DNA of 64,000 nucleotides from an uncultured Flavobacteriaceae bacterium (GTDB taxonomy: Bacteria > Bacteroidota > Bacteroidia > Flavobacteriales > Flavobacteriaceae). This document shows positions 9,775 through 18,410 of the stretch, one piece after another; the first letter of the stretch is position 1; each line of letters opens with the position of its first letter. A model generated the notes under the pieces. That model had not been told where the DNA came from. It made no database searches and saw nothing but the letters and a program-made list of their open reading frames with translations. The stretch lies in the NCBI GenBank assembly GCA_905381055.1, contig CAJPUR010000001.1, positions 110,168 through 174,167 of the forward strand, written 5' to 3'. Position numbers and translations under genes: made by a program.

Positions 9775-10236
9775 ATGAAAATTAAAGAAAAAGTTGATCG
9801 TTTAATTGAATTTATCCTTATAAGCATCATGTCTATTATGGTCATTAATGTTACATGGCAAGTTTTTTCAAGATATATTTTAAATGCTCCAAGTCCGTAT
9901 ACTGAGGAGTTAACAAGATATCTTATGATTTGGATCGGTTTACTTGGAGCAGCTTATGTTTCAGGTAAAAATGCTCATATTTCAATTGATTTATTTAAAG
10001 ATAAGTTTTCTAAAAAAAAACAAAATAGAATTAATCTTTTCTCGGATGTATTAATCATATTTTTTTCATTTTTTTGTTTTTTAATTGGTGGATCAAGGTT
10101 AGTATATATTACGCTAAAGCTAGGTCAATTATCGCCTGCTCTGCAAATTCCTCTAGCGTATGTTTATTTTATCTTACCATTAACAGGTCTTTTGATTGTT
10201 TTTTACAAAGTTTTAAATATTTTAAATAAAATTTAA
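9775..10236 (+). CDS. dctQ: TRAP transporter small membrane subunit (DctQ family)
   Basis: A 153-residue inner-membrane protein with four hydrophobic segments, the size and layout of DctQ. The stretch PYTEELTRYLMIWIGLLGA is the DctQ signature: a conserved EEL(A/T)R followed by a hydrophobic helix, then an SGKNAHISID loop. It abuts the DctP stop exactly and its own stop overlaps the DctM start by one base, so the P-Q-M trio is surely one transcriptional unit. It pairs with DctM to form the sodium-driven uronate permease. Confidence 0.92.
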   Translation: MKIKEKVDRLIEFILISIMSIMVINVTWQVFSRYILNAPSPYTEELTRYLMIWIGLLGAAYVSGKNAHISIDLFKDKFSKKKQNRINLFSDVLIIFFSFFCFLIGGSRLVYITLKLGQLSPALQIPLAYVYFILPLTGLLIVFYKVLNILNKI

Positions 10237-11531
10237 TGGAGTTCTTACCTGCTTTAATATTAATTTTCAGTTTTATTATATTATTATTTATATCTGTTCC
10301 TGTAGCTTGGTCGATAGCAATTTCGTCACTATTAACGATAATGTTTAGTATTCCATTACTACCGTCTTTTTCAACAATAGCTCAAAGAATTGCAACTGCA
10401 TTTGATAGTTTTACTTTATTAGCAATTCCCTTTTTTATTTTATCTGGGCAAATAATGAGTTCAGGTGGGATTGCAAAAAAACTTATTTCCTTTGCTAAAT
10501 CATTTATTGGATCTTTTCCTGGAGGGCTTGCTTTGATTAATATAATTTCCGCAATGTTAATGGGATCAATTGCTGGTTCTGCTCTAGCATCTGCCTCTGC
10601 AGTAGGAGGGATATTAGGTTCTGAAATGGAAAAAGAGGGCTATTCTAAGGAATTTAGTGCGGCTGTTAATATAACTTCAGCCACAACAGGTCTAATTATA
10701 CCCCCAAGTAATATTTTAATAGTTTATTCTTTAGCTAGTGGTGGAGTATCTGTAACTGCTCTTTTTTTAGCTGGATATATCCCAGGAATACTTACTGGTT
10801 TATTCTTGTTAATCGTTGCCGTAATTTGGTCTAAAAAAAACAATTATAAAGTTGGGAAAAGAAATAGTTTATATCAAGTCTCAATAGAATTTTTAAGAGC
10901 TTTACCTAGCTTGATGTTACTTTTTATAGTAGTGGGAGGTATTATTATTGGAGTCTTTACACCTACAGAGGCATCTGCTATTGCAGTACTATACAGCCTT
11001 ATATTGAGTTTTATATATAAAGAGATATCTATTGAAAGTTTACCGAAAGTTATTTTAAAATCAATAAAAACAACCTCTGTTGTAATGCTTTTGATAGGAG
11101 CATCAATGTGTATGTCGTGGGTTTTGTCATTTGAAAACATTCCACAAGACATAAGTTCTTTTTTAATTAATCTTAGTGATAATAAAATTATTATTCTGCT
11201 TTTGATAAATTTAACTTTACTTTTTGTTGGTATTTTTATGGACATAACTCCAGCAGTTTTAATATTTACTCCAATTTTTTTACCAGTAGTCACCTCCTTA
11301 GGTATGGATCCAATTCATTTTGGAATTGTATTAGTATTAAACTTATGTATTGGATTGTGTACTCCACCAGTTGGCTCAGTTCTTTTTGTTGGAGTTGGAG
11401 TTGCTGGAACAACAATCACTAAAGTTATTAAACCATTATTGCCCTTCTTTTTTATAATGATTATTTCATTATTATTAGTTACATTTTTTCCATCTATAAG
11501 TCTTTTTTTACCGAGTTTATTTGATTTATAA
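10236..11531 (+). CDS. dctM: TRAP transporter large permease (DctM family)
   Basis: A 431-residue inner-membrane protein with about 12 hydrophobic segments, the standard size for DctM. Signature stretches are IPFFILSGQIMSSGGIA near the N terminus, LINIISAMLMGSIAGSALA, TTGLIIPPSNILIVYS and, near the C terminus, GLCTPPVGSVLFVGVGVA. It forms the sodium-coupled translocation pathway, with substrate delivered by the DctP-type lipoprotein encoded two genes upstream. There are 50 bases between its stop and the SDR gene, the longest spacing inside the operon, without a clear terminator. Confidence 0.93.
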   Translation: MEFLPALILIFSFIILLFISVPVAWSIAISSLLTIMFSIPLLPSFSTIAQRIATAFDSFTLLAIPFFILSGQIMSSGGIAKKLISFAKSFIGSFPGGLALINIISAMLMGSIAGSALASASAVGGILGSEMEKEGYSKEFSAAVNITSATTGLIIPPSNILIVYSLASGGVSVTALFLAGYIPGILTGLFLLIVAVIWSKKNNYKVGKRNSLYQVSIEFLRALPSLMLLFIVVGGIIIGVFTPTEASAIAVLYSLILSFIYKEISIESLPKVILKSIKTTSVVMLLIGASMCMSWVLSFENIPQDISSFLINLSDNKIIILLLINLTLLFVGIFMDITPAVLIFTPIFLPVVTSLGMDPIHFGIVLVLNLCIGLCTPPVGSVLFVGVGVAGTTITKVIKPLLPFFFIMIISLLLVTFFPSISLFLPSLFDL

Positions 11532-11581
11532 AAAATGATTAATTTTAAAATGTTTATCAATTTAAAAAACCAACCTAATCT

Positions 11582-12397
11582 ATGAGACCAAAATTTGATT
11601 TAAACAACAAAGTTGCAGTTATAACTGGAGGTTCAGGTGTTTTAGGTAAAAGTGCCGCATTGAGTTTATCAAGTTCAGGAGTTAAAATTATAATTTTAAG
11701 TAGAGATTTAAGTAAAGCTAAAAATGTTGCTGATGAAATTAATTTTAGTGGTGGCGATGCTATTGGCTTTTCTTGCGATATACTTTCAAAAAAATCATTA
11801 ATTGAAGTTAGTAAAGAAATTATAAAAAAATATAAAAAAATTGATATTTTACTGAATGCAGCTGGAGGTAATTTAAAAGGAGCCACAATTGGTGAGGACC
11901 AAAATATTTTTGATTTATCTATCACTGACTTTACTAAAGTAAATGAACTTAATTTGCACGGTTCAGTTATTCCCTCTCTTGTTTTTGGTGAGATTATGTC
12001 AAAAAATAAATCAGGAGTTATAATTAATTATTCTTCTATGGCTGTTGATAGAGTTATAACAAGGGTTGTTGGTTACTCTGCCTCAAAATCTGCTATTGAA
12101 AATTTCACAAAATGGATGTCAGTTGAAATGGCATTAAAATTTAAGGGGAAAGTTAGGGTAAATGCAATTGCTCCAGGGTTTTTTATTGGTAATCAAAACA
12201 GATCTTTATTGTTAAATAATGACGGTTCTTTGACAAACCGAGGGAATGATATAATAAGAAATACTCCTATGAAGAGATTCGGAACCCCTGATGAGTTAAA
12301 TGGTGCAATACATTTTTTGTGCAGTGACGATTCGAGTTTTATAACTGGAGTCGTTTTACCTATTGACGGAGGTTTTAGTTCATATAGTGGTGTTTAA
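11582..12397 (+). CDS. uxuB: SDR oxidoreductase, probable D-mannonate oxidoreductase (fructuronate reductase)
   Basis: A 271-residue classical short-chain dehydrogenase. The cofactor motif GGSGVLG is at 16-22, NAAG at 92-95, the catalytic Ser at 151-152 and YxxxK is Tyr165/Lys169 (YSASK). The C-terminal PMKRFGTPDEL and GVVLPIDGGF are standard. In Bacillus (YjmF/UxuB) and many Bacteroidota the fructuronate-to-mannonate step is done by an SDR enzyme instead of the long-chain MDR-type UxuB of E. coli. This gene sits exactly where that step is needed, between the isomerase/dehydratase and the KDG kinase, and no other candidate is present. The SDR family is certain; the specific reaction is inferred from context. 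Confidence 0.85.
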   Translation: MRPKFDLNNKVAVITGGSGVLGKSAALSLSSSGVKIIILSRDLSKAKNVADEINFSGGDAIGFSCDILSKKSLIEVSKEIIKKYKKIDILLNAAGGNLKGATIGEDQNIFDLSITDFTKVNELNLHGSVIPSLVFGEIMSKNKSGVIINYSSMAVDRVITRVVGYSASKSAIENFTKWMSVEMALKFKGKVRVNAIAPGFFIGNQNRSLLLNNDGSLTNRGNDIIRNTPMKRFGTPDELNGAIHFLCSDDSSFITGVVLPIDGGFSSYSGV

Positions 12398-12411
12398 ATT
12401 AAAATAATTTA

Positions 12412-13452
12412 ATGAGAAAAGTAATAACTTTTGGTGAAATAATGTTAAGATTGAGTCCTCCTGGTAATTTAAGGTTTTCTCAAACTAATAATTTTGACGT
12501 TGTTTATGGAGGAGGTGAGTCTAATGTGGCAGTTTCGTTAGCTAATTTTGGTATTCCAGTTGATTTTGTTACTAGATTACCCGATAATGACATTGGTATG
12601 TGTGCTTTGATGGAAATGCGTAAAAGGAATGTTGGGGTCGATCAAATTATTTTTGGGGGTGATCGTTTGGGTATATATTTTCTTGAAACTGGTGCAGTAA
12701 GTAGGGCAAGCAAGGTAATATATGATAGAGAAAACTCTTCAATTTCTCAGATCAAAAAAGGAATGATAGATTGGGAAAAAGTATTTAAGGGAGCAAATTG
12801 GTTTCATTGGACTGGAATAACTCCTGCTATTTCACAAAATGCTGCTGATGTATGTCTTGAAGCTATAAAATTTGCTCAAAAAAAAGGATTAACTATATCA
12901 ACTGACCTTAATTTTCGCTCTAAATTATGGAATTATGGTGTTTCATCTAAAAAGATAATGACTGAACTAACATCATATTGTGATGTTATTTTAGGAAACG
13001 AAGAAGATGCTGAAAAACATTTTGGTATTAAACCTCTAAAAATTAATATTAATAAAGATGTTTCTAAGGTAAATGCTGAGAGTTTTCATTCAGTATGTGA
13101 ACAAATGATGGCTAAGTTCCCCAAAGCTAAAAAAGTTATTACAACACTAAGAGGTTCAATATCAGCTTCACATAATACATGGGCAGGCATAATGTATGAT
13201 GGTAAAAAAATGTATAAAAGTCATGTTTATCAGATTACAGATATTGTTGATAGAGTTGGAGGAGGTGACTCTTTTATGGGGGGATTGATATATGGGTTAT
13301 TAAATTATAATGAAAATAATCAAAAAGCTTTAGATTTTGCCGTTGCTGCATCCTGTTTAAAACATACTATTAAAGGTGATTCAAATTTAGTATCAATTGA
13401 AGAAGTTGAAAAATTAATGGATGGAGATTCTAGCGGAAGGGTTTCGAGATAA
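12412..13452 (+). CDS. kdgK: 2-keto-3-deoxygluconate kinase (PfkB family)
   Basis: A 346-residue sugar kinase of the PfkB/ribokinase family. VYGGGESNVAVSLANFG (31-47) is the N-terminal PfkB signature, and RVGGGDSFMGG contains the catalytic base Asp286 and the anion hole. The beginning MLRLSPPGNLRFSQ is typical of KdgK, which phosphorylates KDG to KDPG with ATP. It lies 14 bases after the SDR gene and 11 bases before the KDPG aldolase gene, which fixes the substrate with good confidence. No signal peptide; cytoplasmic. Family length is usually 310-345. Confidence 0.93.
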   Translation: MRKVITFGEIMLRLSPPGNLRFSQTNNFDVVYGGGESNVAVSLANFGIPVDFVTRLPDNDIGMCALMEMRKRNVGVDQIIFGGDRLGIYFLETGAVSRASKVIYDRENSSISQIKKGMIDWEKVFKGANWFHWTGITPAISQNAADVCLEAIKFAQKKGLTISTDLNFRSKLWNYGVSSKKIMTELTSYCDVILGNEEDAEKHFGIKPLKININKDVSKVNAESFHSVCEQMMAKFPKAKKVITTLRGSISASHNTWAGIMYDGKKMYKSHVYQITDIVDRVGGGDSFMGGLIYGLLNYNENNQKALDFAVAASCLKHTIKGDSNLVSIEEVEKLMDGDSSGRVSR

Positions 13453-13463
13453 AAAATATAATT

Positions 13464-14138
13464 ATGTCAAAATATACAAGAATACAAGTTGCTTCAATAA
13501 TTCACAAGACGGGGTTAATGCCTTTATTCTACAACAGCGATATTAATATTGCTAAAAATGTTCTAAAGGCTTGTTATGATGGAGGTGCAAGAATCTTAGA
13601 GTTTACAAACCGAGGTGATTTTGCTTTTGAGATATTTAATGAATTAAAAAAGTATTCCTTGGATAAATTACCTGGGATGATTTTAGGTGTGGGTTCAGTT
13701 ACCGATTCTAGCTCTGCTTCACATTATATTCAAATGGGAGCTGATTTTATAGTTACTCCTGTATTAAGAGAAGATATTGCATTAATTTGTAATAGAAGAA
13801 AAATTTTATGGTCTGCAGGTTGTGGTTCTCTTTCTGAAATTTGTAAGGCAGAGGAGTTAGGTTGTGAAATCATAAAATTATTTCCCGGAGAAATATACGG
13901 TCCAAAATTTATAAAAGCTATTAAAGGGCCGCAACCATGGACTTCAATTATGCCAACTGGTGGAGTTACAACTGAAGAAGAAAATTTAAAAGAGTGGTTT
14001 AATTCAGGTGCAATCTGTGTTGGAATTGGATCAAATCTTATTTCGAAAGATATAATTGAAAGTGAAAATTATGCTAAATTATCTAAAACTATAAATGAAA
14101 CCCTGTTAATTATTAATAGAATCAAAAATAATTTTTAA
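13464..14138 (+). CDS. eda: KDPG/KHG aldolase
   Basis: A 224-residue class I aldolase cleaving 2-keto-3-deoxy-6-phosphogluconate into pyruvate and glyceraldehyde 3-phosphate. The Schiff-base Lys138 is in EIIKLFPGE and the proton-handling Glu46 in ILEFTNRG; GVGSVT and MPTGGV are the phosphate- and substrate-binding strands. It is the last step of the uronate route encoded here, and its pyruvate and triose phosphate feed central metabolism. It ends 2 bases before the DUF1080 gene, so transcription very probably continues into the sugar-oxidation pair downstream. Confidence 0.94.
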   Translation: MSKYTRIQVASIIHKTGLMPLFYNSDINIAKNVLKACYDGGARILEFTNRGDFAFEIFNELKKYSLDKLPGMILGVGSVTDSSSASHYIQMGADFIVTPVLREDIALICNRRKILWSAGCGSLSEICKAEELGCEIIKLFPGEIYGPKFIKAIKGPQPWTSIMPTGGVTTEEENLKEWFNSGAICVGIGSNLISKDIIESENYAKLSKTINETLLIINRIKNNF

Positions 14139-14140
14139 AA

Positions 14141-15592
14141 ATGAAAAAAATATTCTTTACTTCCACAATACCTTTATTAGTTTTCTTTCTTTTATCGTCT
14201 ATGAAATCTAAAGAGTCTGATTGGTCTTACTTATTCAATGGTAAAGATCTCAATGGATGGACCTCCCTACAAGGAACAGCAAATTTTATGGTAAATAATG
14301 GGGAAATTGTTGGAATATCCAAACTTAATTCTCTAAGCACTTATCTTGTTACTAATGAGAAATTCAATGATTTTATCCTTGAGTTTGAAGTTTATGTGTC
14401 GCCTGGATTAAATTCTGGAGTACAATTTAGAAGTTTGGTTTATGGGGATAACCATCTAAGAGCTGGTCAAGTATATGGTTATCAATGCGAACTTGATACT
14501 AGTGAGTTTAGATCATGGTCAGGAGGTATCTATGATCAATCAAGAAGAGATTTATTTTTGTATCCACTTACTAGAAATGAAAAGGGAAGAAATGCTTTTA
14601 AAAATGGATTTTGGAATAAAATTAGAGTAGAGGCTATTGGTGATAATATCAAAACTTGGGTAAATGGTATCCATTGTTCAAACCTTATTGATAACACATC
14701 AAAAAATGGTTTTATTGGTTTACAGATTCATTCCATACAATCTAAAAGAGATGAAGGTAAAGTTATTAGATGGAGAAATATTAAAATCCTTGAAAAGAAT
14801 TTGAATGACAATAGGCTAAAGGATAGTCCCAATGCTATAATAATAAATAATATAGATAATTATTTGTCCCCAAACGAAATCTCAAAGGGGTGGAGGTTTT
14901 TATGGGATGGAAAATCAACTAATGGATGGAGAGGAGCTAAAACAAATGATTTTCCAAAGAATGGATGGGAAATAAAAGATAGTATATTAACGGTGTTATC
15001 CTCTGACGGTAAAGAATCAGAAAATGGAGGAGATATTGTTACTATAAAAAAGTTTAGTGATTTTGAATTAGAATTAGATTTTATGATTACTAAGGGGGCA
15101 AATAGTGGGATTAAATATTTTGTAAACACAGAAACAAATAAAGGCTTAGGTTCATCAATTGGCCTCGAATATCAAATCCTTGACGATAGAATGCACATCG
15201 ATTCAAATAAAAAATTTAAAATATTAGAGTATAACCCTAATTCAAATAAGTGGGAGGACTTTAAAAAAGGAATTAAGAAAAATAGAAAAGTTGCTTCCTT
15301 ATACGACTTAATTGAGGCCGAAAATTTAAATGAGCAAAGAGGTAAAAGAGAGGTTAGACCAAATACCTGGCATCGCGCTAGAATAATTGTTAAAGGAGGC
15401 CATGTAGAACATTGGTTAGATAACATTAAAATGTTAGAATTCAATAGGTTATCTCAGACATTTAAAGCTTTAGTTGAGTATAGTAAGTATTCGAAATGGC
15501 CTGGTTTCGGAACTATTCCTGAAGGTCATATTCTTTTACAAGATCATGGTGATAAAGTATCTTTTAAAAATATTAAGATAAGAGAGTTTTAA
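14141..15592 (+). CDS. Secreted protein with two DUF1080 (3-keto-disaccharide hydrolase) domains
   Basis: A 483-residue exported protein with a short N-terminal signal sequence, MKKIFFTSTIPLLVFFLLSS. It carries two tandem copies of the concanavalin-like DUF1080 domain. Domain one begins at about residue 28 with LFNGKDLNGW and ends near RWRNIKILE; domain two begins near 252 with LWDGKSTNGW and ends at the C terminus with FKNIKIREF. Single-domain DUF1080 proteins are more usual. The family is now linked to cleavage of 3-keto-glycosides after C3 oxidation by Gfo/Idh/MocA enzymes, and such an enzyme is the very next gene. It starts 2 bases after eda. Family and architecture are secure; the substrate is not known. 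Confidence 0.86.
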   Translation: MKKIFFTSTIPLLVFFLLSSMKSKESDWSYLFNGKDLNGWTSLQGTANFMVNNGEIVGISKLNSLSTYLVTNEKFNDFILEFEVYVSPGLNSGVQFRSLVYGDNHLRAGQVYGYQCELDTSEFRSWSGGIYDQSRRDLFLYPLTRNEKGRNAFKNGFWNKIRVEAIGDNIKTWVNGIHCSNLIDNTSKNGFIGLQIHSIQSKRDEGKVIRWRNIKILEKNLNDNRLKDSPNAIIINNIDNYLSPNEISKGWRFLWDGKSTNGWRGAKTNDFPKNGWEIKDSILTVLSSDGKESENGGDIVTIKKFSDFELELDFMITKGANSGIKYFVNTETNKGLGSSIGLEYQILDDRMHIDSNKKFKILEYNPNSNKWEDFKKGIKKNRKVASLYDLIEAENLNEQRGKREVRPNTWHRARIIVKGGHVEHWLDNIKMLEFNRLSQTFKALVEYSKYSKWPGFGTIPEGHILLQDHGDKVSFKNIKIREF

Positions 15593-15606
15593 TTTAAAAT
15601 TTATTT

Positions 15607-16953
15607 ATGAAATCAAACAGGAGAAATTTTATTAAAAGGACTTCAACAGGAATTTTAGGCGCATTTGTTTCAACCAGTTTTACAAATTCTTCAGCTAAAA
15701 GTTACAACAAAATTATAGGATCAAATGATAGAATTAATATCGCTATTCAGGGATTAGGCAGAAGATTGCCAGGTTTTACAAAAGCTATATCTGATAAAAA
15801 TAATAATATAGAGTTATCTTATTTGTGTGATGTAATGAAAAGTCAAAGGATAAAAGCTGCTGGTATTTTTTCTAAAATTTCATCGCATAGTCCAAAATTA
15901 GAGAATGATATTAGAAAAATATTTGATGACAAAAGAGTTGATGCAGTTTATATGGCTACACCTGATCACTGGCATGCTCCAGGGGCTTGTATGGCAATGA
16001 CTTCAGGTAAACATGTTTATTTAGAAAAACCGTGTAGTCATAATTTAAATGAAGGAGAACTCTTAGTTTCCTATCAAAAGCACTATAATAAAATTGTTCA
16101 GATGGGTAATCAACAAAGATCTTCACTTGAAACAAATCAAATTATTAGTGATATACATAAAGGGGTAATAGGTGATACTTATCAGGCTATAGCTTTTTAT
16201 CATAATGGTCGAGGAAAAGTTCCTAATCAGAAAGTGCAAAGTCCCCCTGATGGATTAGATTGGGAGTTATTTCAAGGGCCATCACCAAGAAGAAAATATA
16301 CATTTAATACATGGGACTACAACTGGCATTGGTATGGTTGGGATTTTGGAACTGCCGAGATGGGAAATAATGCAACACATGAGCTTGATATTGCTAGGTG
16401 GGCTTTAAATGTTAAATATCCTAAAAATGTTAGTGTTTATGCTGGTAAGTTCCAATATAAGTCTGATGGTTGGGAAATGTACGATTCTATGGATGCAAGA
16501 TTTAACTTTTCAAATAATAAAATAATTTTATGGGATGGAAAGAGTAGAAATGGTTACCAAAAATATGGAGTAGGAAGGGGAACTTTTATTTATGGATCTA
16601 AAGGATCAGTATTTATTGACAGAAATGGATATAAATTATTTTCATTAGGTGGAAAATTAATAAAAGAAATATCTTCAAAGTCAAAAGAACAAGGTATTGC
16701 TTTGGGTGGAGGAGGTGATATGTCAACCTTACATTCGATTAACTTTTTTAATGCTATAAGGGGTAAAGAAAAATTAACCTCTCCTATAAACCAAGGTGTT
16801 ATAAGCCAAAAGCTTACACATTATGCTAATATTTCTTATAGAATCAATAAATCTTTCGATATTGATAATAAAACAGGGAAAATAAAAGATAGTCAGGCTA
16901 TGAAATTATGGTCCAGAGACTATGAGCCTGGATGGGAAATAAAAAAAATATAA
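15607..16953 (+). CDS. Exported Gfo/Idh/MocA family oxidoreductase (Tat signal)
   Basis: A 448-residue Gfo/Idh/MocA oxidoreductase with a twin-arginine signal, NRRNFIK at residues 4-10, followed by a hydrophobic stretch. The nucleotide-binding strand is IQGLGRRLPG (47-56), followed by ATPDHWHAPG and the EKP motif at 140-142 (VYLEKPCSH). WHWYGWDFGTAEMGNNATHE is the conserved active-site region of the periplasmic subgroup. It starts 14 bases after the DUF1080 gene, and the two are likely to work together: this enzyme oxidising a glycoside at C3, the DUF1080 protein cleaving the ketoglycoside. That partnership is inferred from known DUF1080/Gfo-Idh pairs. It converges with the symporter gene with 10 bases between stops. 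Confidence 0.88.
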   Translation: MKSNRRNFIKRTSTGILGAFVSTSFTNSSAKSYNKIIGSNDRINIAIQGLGRRLPGFTKAISDKNNNIELSYLCDVMKSQRIKAAGIFSKISSHSPKLENDIRKIFDDKRVDAVYMATPDHWHAPGACMAMTSGKHVYLEKPCSHNLNEGELLVSYQKHYNKIVQMGNQQRSSLETNQIISDIHKGVIGDTYQAIAFYHNGRGKVPNQKVQSPPDGLDWELFQGPSPRRKYTFNTWDYNWHWYGWDFGTAEMGNNATHELDIARWALNVKYPKNVSVYAGKFQYKSDGWEMYDSMDARFNFSNNKIILWDGKSRNGYQKYGVGRGTFIYGSKGSVFIDRNGYKLFSLGGKLIKEISSKSKEQGIALGGGGDMSTLHSINFFNAIRGKEKLTSPINQGVISQKLTHYANISYRINKSFDIDNKTGKIKDSQAMKLWSRDYEPGWEIKKI

Positions 16954-16963
16954 ATTAGCATAC

Positions 16964-18403
16964 TTATTTACTTTTCATAAATCTAAATAAACTAAAAAAA
17001 TACCCAAGTACAAAGCTTGATATAACTCCTGTAGCGGTATACATGATTAAATGTGTGACTTCATATTTAACAATAAAAAATTGAATTATAAAACTAAATA
17101 CTAATCCCAATAAAACCCCAAAACTATTTGCTTTTTTTGTTAAAAACCCAAGAAGAAATACACCTCCTAAACCACCAATAATTAAACCTAATATTTTATT
17201 GAATTCATCCCATAATGACTTTAAGTCATTTGATATTAAAAAAAATGCAAAAACGATACCCATAAGACCAATTATTAATGTTGATTTCCTAGAAGTTCTT
17301 AAAGATTTAGCTAATCTTTTTTCAAAAAATCTTTTATGAATATCATTAATATAAGATGATGATGCAGAATTCATACTTGAACTAAGACTACTCATGGCAG
17401 CAGCAAGAATGGCAGCAATTAAAATACCTGATATTCCCTCTGGAAGTTGAGTGATGATATACCAGGGGAAAATAGCATCATTTGAAATAAAATTTTCATT
17501 TAATTCTTTTGGATTTAGTTTAAAAAAAACATAAAGTGCTGTACCAACAAAAAAGAAAATAAATGTGGCGGGTATAGAAGTTATTGCATTAATCCAAACA
17601 CTTTTTTTTGCATCATCTTTAGTTTTTGTTACCAAATATCTCTGAACAATCGTTTGATCAGTCCCATAACTTGTAATATTTGTAAATACACCTCCAATTA
17701 ACATTACCCAAATAGTTGGTTCATTTAAAGAAAAAGTGAAGTCAAAAGTTTTGAATTTTCCATCGATTTTAGCGATTTCAATTATTTTTATAATACCTCC
17801 ATCAATAGAAGAAATTATAGCAAAAATAGATATTATTACACCTGTCAATAAAATTATTACTTGCATTACATCAGTCCAAATAACGGCTTCTATCCCTCCA
17901 ATTAAAGTATAAATTAGACTTATAATGCCAATAATTGAAATACAAAAAAATATATCAATACCAATTATGAGATTTAATGCCAGTGAGGGCAAAAAAAGTA
18001 CAACACCAATTCTCCCAATCTGATAAATAATAAAACAGATACTACCAATTAATCTTATATAAACATTAAAACGTTTTTCAAGATATTCATATGCTGTTTT
18101 TATTTTAAGCTTTCTATAAAATGGAATAAATAAGTATATTATAATTGGAGCTATTAAAAAGATCGTGATATTAAATATAAAGTATAACCAGTCAGTTGAA
18201 TAAGTTTTAGCTGGAATAGCAAGAAATGTGATTGGACTTAGAGCTGTTCCAAATATGCTTATTCCAGCAGCCCAAGACGGAATTCTTCCTCCTCCTTTGA
18301 AATAATCGTCGGTTGATTTTTGCCTTTTTGAAAAATAAAAGCCAATAAATGATAATATTAAAAAATAAATTAAGATGATTGAGTAATCAATAAAGTTTAA
18401 CAT
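16964..18403 (-). CDS. Sodium/solute symporter (SSS family), possible sialic-acid-type transporter
   Basis: A 479-residue inner-membrane protein with about 13 hydrophobic segments, the layout of SSS (SGLT/PutP) symporters. The N-terminal IGFYFSKRQKSTDDYFKGGG and the LIGGIEAVIWTDVMQ region are family hallmarks. SSS members next to N-acetylneuraminate lyases are known sialic acid transporters, and this gene follows directly (7 bases) after such a lyase gene on the same strand, so a sialic acid or related 2-keto-3-deoxy sugar acid is the likeliest cargo. The family is certain, the substrate inferred. It is last in the susC-susD-aldolase-symporter series, though a terminator after susD suggests that the last two genes form their own transcript. 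Confidence 0.88.
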   Translation of the reverse strand: MLNFIDYSIILIYFLILSFIGFYFSKRQKSTDDYFKGGGRIPSWAAGISIFGTALSPITFLAIPAKTYSTDWLYFIFNITIFLIAPIIIYLFIPFYRKLKIKTAYEYLEKRFNVYIRLIGSICFIIYQIGRIGVVLFLPSLALNLIIGIDIFFCISIIGIISLIYTLIGGIEAVIWTDVMQVIILLTGVIISIFAIISSIDGGIIKIIEIAKIDGKFKTFDFTFSLNEPTIWVMLIGGVFTNITSYGTDQTIVQRYLVTKTKDDAKKSVWINAITSIPATFIFFFVGTALYVFFKLNPKELNENFISNDAIFPWYIITQLPEGISGILIAAILAAAMSSLSSSMNSASSSYINDIHKRFFEKRLAKSLRTSRKSTLIIGLMGIVFAFFLISNDLKSLWDEFNKILGLIIGGLGGVFLLGFLTKKANSFGVLLGLVFSFIIQFFIVKYEVTHLIMYTATGVISSFVLGYFFSLFRFMKSK

Positions 18404-18410
18404 TTATAAC

